Origin: an uncultured Bradyrhizobium sp.
GTDB taxonomy: Bacteria > Pseudomonadota > Alphaproteobacteria > Rhizobiales > Xanthobacteraceae
DNA length: 64,000 bases
Assembly (NCBI RefSeq): GCF_936943645.1
Contig: NZ_CAKZJO010000045.1
Location: 1-64,000 of the forward strand
Direction: 5' to 3'
Part shown: in pieces, positions 25,760-35,712 of the stretch
Layout: every line of letters begins with the position of its first letter
Numbering within the stretch: the first letter of the stretch is position 1
Notes under the pieces: generated by a model
The model's input: only the letters and a program-made list of their open reading frames with translations
Database searches by the model: none
Told to the model about the DNA's origin: nothing
Translations under genes and position numbers: made by a program

Positions 25760-26704
25760 TTACTTGATGAAGCTGGCGTCGAAGAGGTCCTCGACCTTCG
25801 GCGCAGCCTTGATGATGCCGATCTCGAGCAGGAGCTCGGCGGCCTCCTTGTTGAAGGTCAGGAAGTCGCCGGCGAAGAACTTCTGGTTGGCGGCCTTGTC
25901 CTGCCAGCGCAGATACTTCGCCGAGTTGGCGAACTGCTCGCCGGTCTGCTTCACGTCGGCGCCCATGATTTCATAGGCCTTGGCCTGATCCTTGGCGATC
26001 ATGTCGAGCGCCTCGAAATAGCTGTCGGCGAGCGCTTTCGCAGCCTTGGGATTCTCGGTCAGGAATTTCGGCGTGCAGCCGAAGGTGTCCATGACCATCG
26101 GATAGTCCAGCGTGGTCGCGATGATCTTGCCCTTGTCGGGCGCGGCGCGCACCGTCGACAGATACGGCTCATAGGTCATCGCCGCGTCGTTCTGGCCGGA
26201 GACGAAGGCCTGCGCGGCCGCGGCCGGCTCGAGGTTGACCACGGTGACGTCCTTCACGGTGAGGCCGTTCTTCTTGAGCATCCAGGCCAGCGCGAAATAC
26301 GGCGAGGTGCCGGGCGCGGAGGCGGCGACGGTCTTGCCCTTGAGGTCCTTGATCGCGGCGACGTCGTTGCGCACGGCCATGCCGTCGGCGCCAAAGCTCT
26401 TGTCGAGCTGGAAGATCTGCTTGGTCGCAACGCCATTGGCGTTCCAGGAGATCCAGGTCTCGACCGTGGTCGCCGCGCACTGGATGTCGCCGGAGGCGAC
26501 GGCGAGATGCCGGTCCTTCTGCGGGATCTTCTTGATGGTGACGTCGAGCCCGTTCTTCTTGAAGATGCCGGCTTCCTTCGCCAGCGTCAGCGGCGCGAAG
26601 CCGGTCCATCCGGAGATGCCGACGCCGACCTTGATGTCGTCGGCGAGCACGGGAGTGGCGGCTGCAAGAGCAATGATTGTCGCAAATATCGTCGAACTAC
26701 GCAT
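25760..26704 (-). CDS. ABC transporter substrate-binding protein (NMT1/TauA type), hut-linked
   Basis: A 314-residue periplasmic protein with a signal peptide (MRSSTIFATIIALAAATPVLA) and the family's opening DIKVGVGISGWTGFAPLTLAKEAG. Later segments GDIQCAATTVETW, PGTSPYFALAWML and AFVSGQNDAAMTYEPYL are typical of NMT1/SsuA-like proteins. The ATG at 26704 is preferred; the longer start at 26755 would add a non-signal extension. Its place in the operon after hutC suggests that it binds histidine, urocanate or a related breakdown product. The sequence itself does not reveal the ligand. Confidence 0.88.
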   Translation of the reverse strand: MRSSTIFATIIALAAATPVLADDIKVGVGISGWTGFAPLTLAKEAGIFKKNGLDVTIKKIPQKDRHLAVASGDIQCAATTVETWISWNANGVATKQIFQLDKSFGADGMAVRNDVAAIKDLKGKTVAASAPGTSPYFALAWMLKKNGLTVKDVTVVNLEPAAAAQAFVSGQNDAAMTYEPYLSTVRAAPDKGKIIATTLDYPMVMDTFGCTPKFLTENPKAAKALADSYFEALDMIAKDQAKAYEIMGADVKQTGEQFANSAKYLRWQDKAANQKFFAGDFLTFNKEAAELLLEIGIIKAAPKVEDLFDASFIK

Positions 26705-26811
26705 GATTGTCGTCCTCTGCCGATCGATGGATTGACGTCCTGTTGATCTCTTCATGTCGGCCCTATGGGCCGTTGCTCGAAGCGTTGCACGATTTGTGCC
26801 GACATATTATC

Positions 26812-27540
26812 TCAGCCTCCCTTGAATCGCGCGACAAGGCGGTGAGAGTCACCGGGATAGAGCAGACGCACGGTGGTGATCGTACGGGCGCTGCGCCAGG
26901 TGAAGCGGTCGATCACGAGACAGGGGGCGCCGACGGCGATCCCGAGCGCGTCCGCCGTGCGATCGTCGGCGACGATGGCGCTGATCGTGTGCTCGGCCTC
27001 CGTCCAGGGAACGTGATGAAGCAGCCAGGAGCCCGGCGGCTCGCGCGAGAAGTCCGCGGTCGCGGCATCAGGCACGGACGACAGGTCGATCAGCCTGTCC
27101 TCGACGGCGAACGGCACGTTGTCGGCGCTGTGCCGGCAGGTGATGGCGACCACCTTGCCGGCCTTCTTGACGCCGAGACGATCGCGGTCGGCGGTGGTTG
27201 CAGTGCGGAGCTTGCGATGGATCAGCTCGTAGCCGTAGGCGCGCCCCAGCGCGGTGATCTCGGCGCGGATGTCGGCGATCTTGAGCACCGCCGACATGTG
27301 CTGCGGCCGGCGCACGAAGGAGCCCGCGCGCCGCCGCCGCTCGATCAGATCGGCTTGTGCCAGCTCCGACAGCGCCTTGTTCACGGTCATGCGCGAGCAG
27401 CCGTAACGTGCGACCAGCTCATGCTCGAACGGAATGCGGTGGCCCGGCGGCCACTCGCCGGTGAGGATGCGCTTCTCGATGTCGGCGCGAATGCGCTTGT
27501 AGAGCGTGGGCTTGTCGGCTGCGTCGGTGGCAAGGCTCAT
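26812..27540 (-). CDS. hutC: Histidine-use repressor HutC (GntR/UTRA)
   Basis: A 242-residue regulator. The N-terminal winged helix (about 10-75: LYKRIRADIEKRILTGEWPPG, ARYGCSRMTVNKAL) is followed by a UTRA ligand domain (about 95-235). Known HutC proteins repress hut genes and are released by urocanate. Its ATG overlaps the hutF stop by 4 bp. The palindrome at 28934-28953 is its likely operator, so hutF-hutC would be self-regulated. Confidence 0.9.
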   Translation of the reverse strand: MSLATDAADKPTLYKRIRADIEKRILTGEWPPGHRIPFEHELVARYGCSRMTVNKALSELAQADLIERRRRAGSFVRRPQHMSAVLKIADIRAEITALGRAYGYELIHRKLRTATTADRDRLGVKKAGKVVAITCRHSADNVPFAVEDRLIDLSSVPDAATADFSREPPGSWLLHHVPWTEAEHTISAIVADDRTADALGIAVGAPCLVIDRFTWRSARTITTVRLLYPGDSHRLVARFKGG

Positions 27541-28895
27541 GCGACGAGCCTCCGCACCGTGGCGTTAAAGCGCTCGCGCGCGATCTGGCGCAGCCTGTGC
27601 CGCCCGCCCTCGACGACCTTGTGGCCGCCCGCCCAGACGCAATCGATCGCGCCGCCGCCTGCGGCAAAGATCCAGCCGTCGATGAGCGCGTCGTGCGCCC
27701 GTCCGGCCAGCGATGGATGCGTGGCGTCGAGCGTGACGATGTCGGCGCGTGCGCCGGGCGCGAGGCCGGCGGGCGTCTGCGCCAGCGCCTGCGCTCCGCC
27801 CGCAAGCGCGTGATCGAACAGCGTCCGCCCGGTCGATCGGCCGGCGCCGCTGGAAAGCACGTTGCGCTGGCGATGCTTGAGCCGCTGGCCGTATTCGAGC
27901 TGGCGCAGCTCGTCGGCAATGCCGACCAGCACGTTGGAATCGGTGCCGATGCCGAACCTGCCGCCGGCGGCGAGAAATTCGCGCGCGGCGAAGATGCCAT
28001 CGCCAAGACTGGCTTCGGTGATGGGGCAGAGGCCCGCGACCGCGCCGGTCGCGGCGAATGCGTCGACTTCCTCATCCGTCATGTGTGTCGCATGAATGAG
28101 GCACCAGCGCCGGTCGACCGGCGCGTGCTCCAGCAGCCATTGCACCGGACGCCGGCCCGACCAGGCCAGGCAATCATCGACTTCCCGGGTCTGCTCGGCG
28201 GCATGGATATGCACCGGCCCGCCTTCGGCCAGCGGAATGATCGCTGCGAGCTCGTCCGGCGTCACCGCACGCAGACTGTGCGGCGCGATGCCGATGTTGG
28301 CGCCTGGCAATGCGCCGATCGCCTTGCGCGATGCGGCCACCAGCGCGGCGAACTGATCGACTGAACAGATGAAGCGGCGCTGGCCGTCATGCGGCGCCGC
28401 GCCGCCGAACGAGCCATGCGCATAAAAACTCGGCAGCAGCGTGAGCGCAATGCCGGAGGCTTCGGCCGCTTGTGCGATCCGTGCGGCCATTTCGGCGGGA
28501 TCGGAATAGGCCGAGCCGTCGCGGTCGTGATGCAGATAATGAAATTCGCCGACGCGGGTAAAGCCCTGCTCGAGCATCTCGACATAAAGCAGCGTCGCGA
28601 CGGAGGCGACGTCGTCCGGTGTCATCGCGAGGGCGAAACGATACATCGTCTCGCGCCAGGTCCAGAAGGTGTCGGTGCTGTCGCCGCGCAGCTCGGCAAG
28701 GCCGGCCATGCCGCGCTGGAAGGCGTGGCTGTGCAGGCTCGCCAATCCCGGAAGCGCGATGGCGTGGCGCTCGTCGCCCGCTGCCGGCGGCACGTCCGCT
28801 GTCACCGCCGCGATCGCGCCGGCGGTGATCACCACCTGCACGTCATTGGCCCAGCCCGAAGGCAGGAGCGCGGAGGCGAAATGCAGTCGGGACAT
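27537..28895 (-). CDS. hutF: Formimidoylglutamate deiminase
   Basis: A 452-residue amidohydrolase. Metal ligands are in LHSHAFQRGMAGL (about residues 52-64) and HIHAAEQTREVDDC, with a later Asp in GTDSNVLVG. HutF turns N-formimino-L-glutamate into N-formyl-L-glutamate and ammonia, the pathway branch used by pseudomonads and many alphaproteobacteria. The ATG at 28895 gives the usual length; the longer frame reads through the hut control region. It is the first gene of the leftward operon and divergent from hutI. Confidence 0.93.
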   Translation of the reverse strand: MSRLHFASALLPSGWANDVQVVITAGAIAAVTADVPPAAGDERHAIALPGLASLHSHAFQRGMAGLAELRGDSTDTFWTWRETMYRFALAMTPDDVASVATLLYVEMLEQGFTRVGEFHYLHHDRDGSAYSDPAEMAARIAQAAEASGIALTLLPSFYAHGSFGGAAPHDGQRRFICSVDQFAALVAASRKAIGALPGANIGIAPHSLRAVTPDELAAIIPLAEGGPVHIHAAEQTREVDDCLAWSGRRPVQWLLEHAPVDRRWCLIHATHMTDEEVDAFAATGAVAGLCPITEASLGDGIFAAREFLAAGGRFGIGTDSNVLVGIADELRQLEYGQRLKHRQRNVLSSGAGRSTGRTLFDHALAGGAQALAQTPAGLAPGARADIVTLDATHPSLAGRAHDALIDGWIFAAGGGAIDCVWAGGHKVVEGGRHRLRQIARERFNATVRRLVA

Positions 28896-28933
28896 GATTG
28901 ATGACACGCCGGCTGGACAGAACGGGCTTACGA

Positions 28934-28953
28934 TTATATGTCTAGACATATAA
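28934..28953. promoter_or_regulatory. Perfect 20-bp palindrome, probable HutC operator
   Basis: The site ttatatgtct/agacatataa is its own reverse complement. It lies in the 77-base space between the divergent hutF (start 28895) and hutI (start 28973), and its core tgtctagaca fits the kind of site bound by GntR/HutC repressors. One site could control both operons. Confidence 0.85.
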
Positions 28954-28972
28954 GTCAAGCATCCCAGGGCGA

Positions 28973-30199
28973 ATGGATACCCGCATGGCAGAGCGCTTCG
29001 ACCGGATCTGGCATAATGCCCGCCTTGCAACGATGCAGGCCGACCGTCCTGAGGTCGGCGAGGTCGAGCATGGCGTGATCGCCGCGCGTGGCGGCCGCAT
29101 CGCCTATGCGGGCGCAAAGGCGGATTTTCCTGCCGATGCGGACGCGAATGAGCGGATCGATTGCGAGGGGCGCTGGATCACGCCCGGCCTCGTCGACTGC
29201 CACACGCATCTCGTCTACGGCGGCAATCGCGCGCACGAATTCGAGCTGCGCCTGAAGGGCGCGAGCTACGAGGAAATCGCCCGCGCCGGGGGCGGCATCG
29301 TCTCGACGGTGGCCGCAACGCGCAAGGCAAGCGAGGCGGAGCTGGTCGCAAGCGCACTGCCGCGGCTCGATGCGCTGATCGGCGAGGGCGCGACCACGGT
29401 CGAGATCAAGTCCGGCTATGGCCTCGACACCGAAACCGAGATGCGGCAGCTCGCGGCTGCGCGCAGCATCGGTCGCCAGCGGCCGGTTGCGATCCGCACC
29501 TCCTTCCTCGGGGCGCATGCGCTGCCGGTGGAAGCGGATGGCGACAAGGATCGCTACATCGATCTCGTCTGCAAGCAGATGCTGCCGGCTGTTGCAAAGG
29601 CCGGCCTCGCCGACGCCGTCGATGCCTTCATGGAGGGCATCGCATTCTCGGCCGAGCAGACGGCTCGGGTGTTCGAGACGGCGAGAAGGCTCGGGTTGCC
29701 GGTCAAGTTGCATGCCGACCAGCTGTCGAACCTCGGCGGCGCCGCGCTCGCCGCAAAATTCTCGGCATTGTCCGCCGATCATCTCGAGCATACCGACGGA
29801 GCCGGTGCCGCCGCGATGGCGAAGGCCGGAACGGTCGCCGTGCTGCTGCCCGGCGCCTTCTACTTCATCCGCGAGACGCAGAAGCCGCCGGTCGAGGCGT
29901 TCCGCAGGCATGGCGTGCACATGGCGCTCGCGACCGACTGCAATCCCGGCAGCTCGCCGCTGACCTCGCTGCTGCTCACCATGAACATGGGCGCGACGTT
30001 GTTCCGCATGACGGTCGGCGAGTGCCTTGCCGGAATCACCCGAGAAGGCGCGCGGGCGCTTGGTGTGCTGAGCGAGACCGGCACGCTGGAAGCCGGGAAG
30101 TGGTGCGACCTCGCGATCTGGGACATCGAGCGGCCTGCCGAGCTCGTCTATCGCATCGGCTTCAATCCGCTGCATCGCCGGGTGTGGAGGGGACAGTGA
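28973..30199 (+). CDS. hutI: Imidazolonepropionase
   Basis: A 408-residue amidohydrolase that opens 4-imidazolone-5-propionate to N-formimino-L-glutamate, the third step of histidine breakdown. Family motifs: [18 protein letters not shown] (metal His pair), [31 protein letters not shown], and [17 protein letters not shown] start at 28985 (MAERFDR) is an alternative. It heads the rightward operon hutI-hutH-hutU and overlaps hutH by 4 bp (GTGA). Confidence 0.95.
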   Translation: MDTRMAERFDRIWHNARLATMQADRPEVGEVEHGVIAARGGRIAYAGAKADFPADADANERIDCEGRWITPGLVDCHTHLVYGGNRAHEFELRLKGASYEEIARAGGGIVSTVAATRKASEAELVASALPRLDALIGEGATTVEIKSGYGLDTETEMRQLAAARSIGRQRPVAIRTSFLGAHALPVEADGDKDRYIDLVCKQMLPAVAKAGLADAVDAFMEGIAFSAEQTARVFETARRLGLPVKLHADQLSNLGGAALAAKFSALSADHLEHTDGAGAAAMAKAGTVAVLLPGAFYFIRETQKPPVEAFRRHGVHMALATDCNPGSSPLTSLLLTMNMGATLFRMTVGECLAGITREGARALGVLSETGTLEAGKWCDLAIWDIERPAELVYRIGFNPLHRRVWRGQ

Positions 30200-31755
30200 C
30201 CGAGCAGGGCGCAGCGATCGTCGTCAAGCCGGGAACGGTCAGCCTCGACGATCTCGCGCGCGTGCTCGCTGGCGCGCCTGTCGTCCTCGATTCCTCGTTC
30301 TGGCCGCGCGTCGAAGCGGCATCGGCGATCGTCGCGAAGGCCGCCCAGGCGGCGACGCCGGTCTATGGAATCAATACCGGTTTCGGGAAGCTGGCGTCGA
30401 AGCGCATTCCGCCCGACCAGACCGCGCTGCTCCAGCGCAATCTGATCGTCTCGCATTGCTGCGGCGTCGGCGCGGCGACGCCGGAGCCCATCGTGCGGCT
30501 GATGATGGCATTGAAGATTATCTCGCTCGGGCGTGGTGCCTCCGGCGTGCGCCGCGAGGTGATCGAGCAATTGCAGACGATGCTGGCGCTGGGCGTCACT
30601 CCGCTGGTGCCGCAGCAGGGCTCGGTCGGTGCCTCAGGCGATCTCGCGCCGCTCGCGCACATGACGGCGGTGATGATCGGCGAGGGGCAGGCGATCGTTG
30701 ATGGCAAGACGGTGTCCGGCGGCGAGGCGCTTGCCGTGGTCGGACTTGCGCCGCTGACGCTCGGCCCCAAGGAGGGGCTCGCGCTGATCAACGGCACGCA
30801 GTTCTCGACGGCTTATGCCATCTCCGGCGTGCTGCGCGGTTTTGGCCTGGCGCGCGTTGCTCTCGTGACCGGCGCGTTGTCGGTCGATGCGGCGATGGCG
30901 TCGACGGCACCGTTCCGCCCCGAAATCCAGGCGCTGCGTGGGCATGCCGGGCAGATTGCTGCCGCCGCGACGCTGACCGCATTGCTCGAGGGCAGCGACA
31001 TCCGTTTGTCGCATCTCGAAGGCGACGAACGCGTGCAGGATCCCTATTGCCTGCGCTGCCAGCCGCAGGTCGCGGGTGCCGCGCTCGATCTGATCGCACA
31101 GGCGGCGCGCACGCTGATCGTCGAGGCCAATGCCGTCACGGACAATCCGCTGGTGCTGGTCGACACCGGGGAGATCGTCTCCGGCGGTAATTTCCACGCC
31201 GAGCCCGTGGCATTCGCCGCCGATGCCATCGCGCTGGCGCTGTCCGAGATCGGCGCGATCAGCGAGCGGCGCATCGCGACGCTGGTCGATCCCGCGCTCA
31301 ATTTCGGCCTCCCGCCGTTCCTCACCCCGGATCCCGGCATCAATTCAGGCTTCATGATCGCCGAGGTGACGGCGGCCGCGCTCTATGCCGAGAACAAGCA
31401 GCGCGCGCTCGCCTGCTCGATCGATTCGACGCCAACCAGCGCCAACCAGGAAGACCATGTCTCGATGGCGGCGCATGCGGCCCGGCGCCTCGCCGACATG
31501 GCCGACAATCTCGCCGCCATTCTGGGCATTGAGCTTCTGGTGGCAGCCCAAGGCATCACCTTGCGCGCACCGCATGCGACCAGCGCGCCGTTGGTCGCCG
31601 TCATCGCAATGTTGCGCGAGCAGGTGCCGGCGCTCGGGGCCGACCGCTATATGGCCGGCGATCTCGCCAAGGCTGCCGCGCTGATTGAAGCCGATACGCT
31701 GCCGGCCGTCGCGATTGCCGCACTTTCATCCGATCCGTTTCCGAGACTTGACTAA
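30196..31755 (+). CDS. hutH: Histidine ammonia-lyase
   Basis: A 519-residue enzyme that converts histidine to urocanate and ammonia. The Ala-Ser-Gly that cyclises into the MIO prosthetic group is at about 146-148 in [12 protein letters not shown]. Other family segments are [21 protein letters not shown] and [13 protein letters not shown]. It uses a GTG start that overlaps the hutI stop; the long open frame upstream in the same register is a shadow of hutI. Confidence 0.95.
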   Translation: MTEQGAAIVVKPGTVSLDDLARVLAGAPVVLDSSFWPRVEAASAIVAKAAQAATPVYGINTGFGKLASKRIPPDQTALLQRNLIVSHCCGVGAATPEPIVRLMMALKIISLGRGASGVRREVIEQLQTMLALGVTPLVPQQGSVGASGDLAPLAHMTAVMIGEGQAIVDGKTVSGGEALAVVGLAPLTLGPKEGLALINGTQFSTAYAISGVLRGFGLARVALVTGALSVDAAMASTAPFRPEIQALRGHAGQIAAAATLTALLEGSDIRLSHLEGDERVQDPYCLRCQPQVAGAALDLIAQAARTLIVEANAVTDNPLVLVDTGEIVSGGNFHAEPVAFAADAIALALSEIGAISERRIATLVDPALNFGLPPFLTPDPGINSGFMIAEVTAAALYAENKQRALACSIDSTPTSANQEDHVSMAAHAARRLADMADNLAAILGIELLVAAQGITLRAPHATSAPLVAVIAMLREQVPALGADRYMAGDLAKAAALIEADTLPAVAIAALSSDPFPRLD

Positions 31756-31765
31756 AGGGGCTCCC

Positions 31766-33436
31766 ATGAACCGCCGACTGGATAACGATCGCACCATTCG
31801 CGCCCCCCGCGGCAGCGAGATCAGCGCCAAGAGCTGGCTGACGGAAGCGCCGCTGCGCATGCTGATGAACAATCTCGACCCTGATGTTGCGGAACGCCCG
31901 AGCGAGCTCGTGGTCTATGGCGGCATCGGCCGTGCGGCGCGCGACTGGGAGAGTTTTGACCGGATCGTCGCGGCCCTGCGCAAGCTCGAGGGCGACGAGA
32001 CGCTGCTGGTCCAGTCCGGCAAGCCGGTCGGCGTCTTCCGCACCCACGCCGATGCGCCGCGCGTGCTGATCGCGAATTCCAACATCGTGCCGCATTGGGC
32101 GACGCTCGACCATTTCAACGAGCTCGATCGCAAGGGCCTGATGATGTACGGCCAGATGACGGCCGGCTCCTGGATCTATATCGGCAGCCAGGGCATCGTG
32201 CAGGGCACCTACGAGACCTTCGTCGAGGTCGGCCGTCGCCATTATGGCGGCAGCCTCGCCGGCAAATGGATCCTCACCGCCGGCCTCGGCGGCATGGGCG
32301 GCGCGCAGCCGCTGGCCGCGACCATGGCCGGCGCCTCGATGCTCGCGGTCGAATGCCAGCCGAGCCGCATCGAGATGCGCCTGCGCACCGGATATCTCGA
32401 CCGGCAGGCCGCAACGCTCGATGAAGCGCTGGCGATCATGGAGGATGCCGCAAAGACCAAGAAGGCGGTCTCGGTCGGCCTGCTCGGCAATGCCGCGGAG
32501 ATTTTCCCGGAACTGGTGCGCCGTGGCGTCAAGCCTGACGTCGTCACCGACCAGACCAGCGCGCACGATCCGGTCAATGGCTACTTGCCGAAAGGCTGGA
32601 CGCTGGCCGATTGGGAAACCAAGCGCGCGTCTGATCCGAAGGGGGTCGAGCGCGCTTCCAAGACGTCGATGGTCGAGCACGTCCAGGCGATGCTCGATTT
32701 CCACGCGCAGGGCATTCCGACGCTCGACTACGGCAACAACATCCGCCAGATGGCGCAGGACATGGGCCTGAAGAACGCGTTCGATTTCCCCGGCTTCGTG
32801 CCCGCCTATATCCGCCCCTTGTTCTGCCGCGGCGTCGGCCCGTTTCGCTGGGCAGCTCTCTCGGGCGATCCCGAGGACATCTTCAAGACCGACGCCAAGG
32901 TCAAGGAGCTGATGCCTGACGACAAGCATTTGCACAATTGGCTCGACATGGCCAAGGAGCGCATCAAGTTCCAGGGCCTGCCGGCGCGGATCTGCTGGGT
33001 CGGCCTCGGCGACCGCCATCGACTCGGTCTTGCCTTCAACGAGATGGTGGCGCGCGGTGAGCTCAAGGCGCCGATCGTGATCGGGCGCGATCATCTCGAC
33101 AGCGGCTCGGTGGCGAGCCCCAACCGCGAGACCGAGGCGATGAAGGACGGATCGGATGCGGTGTCCGACTGGCCGCTGCTGAACGCGCTGCTCAATTGCG
33201 CCAGCGGCGCGACCTGGGTGTCGCTGCATCATGGCGGTGGCGTCGGCATCGGCTATTCGCAGCACGCCGGCATGGTGATCGTCGCCGACGGCACGCCCGA
33301 GGCCGCCAAGCGTATCGAGCGCGTGCTCTGGAACGATCCCGCCACTGGCGTCATGCGCCATGCGGATGCGGGCTACGACATCGCGATCGACTGCGCCCGC
33401 GAGAAAGGGCTCGATCTGCCGAGTGTTGCGAAATAG
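31766..33436 (+). CDS. hutU: Urocanate hydratase
   Basis: A 556-residue NAD-dependent enzyme that hydrates urocanate to imidazolonepropionate. Typical segments: [58 protein letters not shown] and [16 protein letters not shown]. The ATG at 31766 is 10 bases past the hutH stop and has aaagggg as ribosome site. It is the last gene of the hutIHU operon and converges with the TetR gene, 6 bases away. Confidence 0.96.
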   Translation: MNRRLDNDRTIRAPRGSEISAKSWLTEAPLRMLMNNLDPDVAERPSELVVYGGIGRAARDWESFDRIVAALRKLEGDETLLVQSGKPVGVFRTHADAPRVLIANSNIVPHWATLDHFNELDRKGLMMYGQMTAGSWIYIGSQGIVQGTYETFVEVGRRHYGGSLAGKWILTAGLGGMGGAQPLAATMAGASMLAVECQPSRIEMRLRTGYLDRQAATLDEALAIMEDAAKTKKAVSVGLLGNAAEIFPELVRRGVKPDVVTDQTSAHDPVNGYLPKGWTLADWETKRASDPKGVERASKTSMVEHVQAMLDFHAQGIPTLDYGNNIRQMAQDMGLKNAFDFPGFVPAYIRPLFCRGVGPFRWAALSGDPEDIFKTDAKVKELMPDDKHLHNWLDMAKERIKFQGLPARICWVGLGDRHRLGLAFNEMVARGELKAPIVIGRDHLDSGSVASPNRETEAMKDGSDAVSDWPLLNALLNCASGATWVSLHHGGGVGIGYSQHAGMVIVADGTPEAAKRIERVLWNDPATGVMRHADAGYDIAIDCAREKGLDLPSVAK

Positions 33437-33442
33437 CGACGC

Positions 33443-34150
33443 TTACTCGCTCACCAGCAGCTTCGGCATCGTCGTCTTGGCGCCGTCCATGAACGTCTGG
33501 ACGGCGTCGCGGACGATGGCGTCGAGGTCGGACGGGATCGGCGTCCCGTAGATGAACTTGCGGATAGCGAGATAGAAGATGCGGCCGTGCAGGCCCCAGA
33601 ACAGCTCGGTCTCGCGCTCGCTCAATGCATGAGCCTTCGCGTCGGGCAGCTTGAGCTCAAAGCGCAGCTCGGCCGCCGCGGGCTCGATGATCTCGCGCCG
33701 GATAATGTCGAGATAGCGGCCGGTGATGCCGAACGACTTCATGCCGGAGAACACGAAGATCCGCACCCAATTATACTCGAACACGCGTTCCACATAGTCG
33801 AGATAGAAGCGTGTCAGCCGCGCTTCGAGCGACAGTGAACGATCGCGGATCATCGGGCCCCAATTGGGCGACCAGCGGCTGAGATAGACCTCCTGGTAGA
33901 CCCGCTCGATCAGCGCTTCCTTGCTCGGGAAATGGCGGTAGATCGCCGAATGGGTGATGCCCATGCGTTTTGCAAGCTCGCGGGTCTGCCCCTCGAAGCC
34001 GCGCTCGGCGAAGAAGCGGATGGCTTCCTCCACGATCGTGCGCTCGCGGTCAGGCGCGCGCATGTTGCGACGCTTTGGCGCGGACTTGCTGTCGGTCTCG
34101 GCTCGCTTCCGAACCGGTCGCTTTGCCGTTTTCTGCGTCTTTCGGGCCAT
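33443..34150 (-). CDS. TetR-family transcriptional regulator
   Basis: A 235-residue protein. A basic, Lys/Arg-rich N-terminal tail of 30 residues precedes the TetR DNA-binding domain (TIVEEAIRFFAERGFEGQT, then ELAKRMGITHSAIYRHFPSKEAL). The C-terminal 150 residues form the ligand domain. It is divergent from the molybdenum hydroxylase genes, and the gap holds two similar gaccanatggt sites, so it likely controls itself and that operon. The inducer is unknown. Confidence 0.9.
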   Translation of the reverse strand: MARKTQKTAKRPVRKRAETDSKSAPKRRNMRAPDRERTIVEEAIRFFAERGFEGQTRELAKRMGITHSAIYRHFPSKEALIERVYQEVYLSRWSPNWGPMIRDRSLSLEARLTRFYLDYVERVFEYNWVRIFVFSGMKSFGITGRYLDIIRREIIEPAAAELRFELKLPDAKAHALSERETELFWGLHGRIFYLAIRKFIYGTPIPSDLDAIVRDAVQTFMDGAKTTMPKLLVSE

Positions 34151-34202
34151 TTCGTCGCTGAATCGCGTGTTTACGAACCTTCATAGCCCATGGCGCATTT
34201 GT

Positions 34203-34214
34203 GACCAAATGGTC
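34203..34214. promoter_or_regulatory. Operator-like site 1, TetR/hydroxylase divergent region
   Basis: gaccaaatggtc is a palindrome with a central mismatch (arms gacca and tggtc). A second copy lies 54 bases away at 34257-34268. Both are between the TetR gene and the hydroxylase operon, which suggests a TetR binding pair. Confidence 0.5.
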
Positions 34215-34256
34215 ATTTCCTGTTGACCGGCCCTGGGCGTCGTGTCAGGATTTTGA

Positions 34257-34268
34257 GACCAGATGGTT
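34257..34268. promoter_or_regulatory. Operator-like site 2, TetR/hydroxylase divergent region
   Basis: gaccagatggtt differs from the first site (gaccaaatggtc) at two positions. The 54-base spacing is about five helical turns, so two dimers could bind the same face of the DNA. It lies about 50 bases before the hydroxylase start, where it could block transcription. Confidence 0.45.
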
Positions 34269-34318
34269 ACAAATCTGGCATCCCGGCTGATGAGCCGATG
34301 GATCTCGAGGAAACGGCA

Positions 34319-35179
34319 GTGAAGGCGAGGGCTTTCAGCTATTTTCGTGCGGCGAGGATCGACCAGGCGCTGGATGCTCACGCACGCGCCGGAGACGAGG
34401 CGCGCTTCATTGCCGGCGGCCAGAGCCTGGTGCCGGCGCTGTCGCTGCGGCTGCAGGCGCCGCGGCTCCTCATCGACATCACCCACATCGACGAGCTCCG
34501 CGGCATCAGGCGCGATGGCGGTTATTTGCGCATCGGGGCCCTGACGCGGCATTGCGAGATGCTGAGCGAGCCGCTGATCGCCGAGTTCGCGCCGCTGCTG
34601 CATGCGGCAGCACCCTTCGTCGCCCATCCCGCGATCCGCAACCGCGGCACGTTAGGCGGCAGCGTCGCGCTCGCCGATCCAGCCTCCGAATTTCCGGCGA
34701 TGACGCTGGCGCTGGATGCCGAGATCGAGATCGTCGGCCCCTCAGGCCGTCGGCGGGTCAAGGCCGACGATTTCTTCATCGACCTGTTCGAGACGGCGTT
34801 GCAGCCCGGCGAGCTGATCACCGCGATCTACGTCCCGCTGTTCAAGGCCGACCAGCGCTTTGCGTTCGACGAGCTGGCGCGCCGGCGCGGGGATTATGCG
34901 CTGGTCGGCTGCGGGATGCTCGCAACCTTTACCGGTGAGCGTATCGATGACATCCGCATCTCCTTTTTCTCGGTTGGCAATACGCCGATCCGGGTGAAGG
35001 GGGCCGAGGCGACCTTGATCGGCTCGAGTCTCGATGCGGAACGTATCGCGGCCGCGCAGGGAGCGCTTGAAGGTGATCTCGCCCCGCCCGAGAGTGACGA
35101 GGTGCCGCCGGCGATGCGGCTGCACCTCGCCCGCGTCTTGCTTGGCCGCCTGCTCGGACGTCTGGGTGAGGGCGCATGA
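34319..35179 (+). CDS. Molybdenum hydroxylase FAD subunit (CoxM/CutM type)
   Basis: A 286-residue FAD-binding subunit of the xanthine dehydrogenase family. Recognisable are FIAGGQSLVPALSLRLQ (FAD pyrophosphate loop), LIDITHIDELRG, HPAIRNRGTLGGSVALADPASEFPA and the C-terminal CO-dehydrogenase flavoprotein domain. It passes electrons from the iron-sulfur subunit to its acceptor. The GTG at 34319 (MKARAFSYF, ribosome site gagga) fits relatives better than the ATG at 34298. It is the first gene of a long operon and overlaps the next gene by ATGA. Confidence 0.88.
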   Translation: MKARAFSYFRAARIDQALDAHARAGDEARFIAGGQSLVPALSLRLQAPRLLIDITHIDELRGIRRDGGYLRIGALTRHCEMLSEPLIAEFAPLLHAAAPFVAHPAIRNRGTLGGSVALADPASEFPAMTLALDAEIEIVGPSGRRRVKADDFFIDLFETALQPGELITAIYVPLFKADQRFAFDELARRRGDYALVGCGMLATFTGERIDDIRISFFSVGNTPIRVKGAEATLIGSSLDAERIAAAQGALEGDLAPPESDEVPPAMRLHLARVLLGRLLGRLGEGA

Positions 35180-35712
35180 ACGGCCTCGGCGAAACCCTGC
35201 TGGATGAGGTCGACGAGACGTTGCGGGTTCGCTTCGTCGTCAACGGCCGCAAGGTCGCCTGCGAGGTCGCGCCGCGCGACACGCTGGTCGATTGCCTGCG
35301 CGACAAGCTCGAGCTGACGGGTACGCATGCCGGTTGCGAGATGGGCGCCTGCGGCGCCTGCCTGGTTCAGCTCGACGGCCAAGCCGTGCATTCCTGCCTG
35401 GTCTTCGCGGTGCAGGCCGATGGCGCGAGGATCGACACCATCGAAGGGCTGTCGGAAAGCGGTGTGATCGCGGACCTGCAAGCTGAATTCCATCGCCGTA
35501 ACGCCCTGCAATGCGGCTTCTGCACGCCGGGCATGCTGGTCAACGCGCAAGAGCTGCTCTCGCAGTTGGCGCAGCCGAACCGCGACGAAATCCGAGACGC
35601 GCTGTCGGGTAATTACTGCCGCTGCACCGGTTATGAGGCGATCGTCGATGCCATCGACGCGGTGGCCAAGGAGCGTTCGAAGTCGCGCAACGCAGGCGGA
35701 GGCGCCTCATGA
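35176..35712 (+). CDS. Molybdenum hydroxylase [2Fe-2S] subunit (CoxS type)
   Basis: A 178-residue protein with two iron-sulfur sites. The plant-ferredoxin-type site is at GCEMGACGACLV plus a Cys in HSCLVF, and the helical-domain site is at CGFCTPGM with YCRCTGY. It carries electrons from the molybdenum centre to the FAD subunit. About 20 extra residues precede the usual start of the family. It overlaps both neighbours by 4 bp, so the three subunits are translationally coupled. Confidence 0.92.
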   Translation: MNGLGETLLDEVDETLRVRFVVNGRKVACEVAPRDTLVDCLRDKLELTGTHAGCEMGACGACLVQLDGQAVHSCLVFAVQADGARIDTIEGLSESGVIADLQAEFHRRNALQCGFCTPGMLVNAQELLSQLAQPNRDEIRDALSGNYCRCTGYEAIVDAIDAVAKERSKSRNAGGGAS

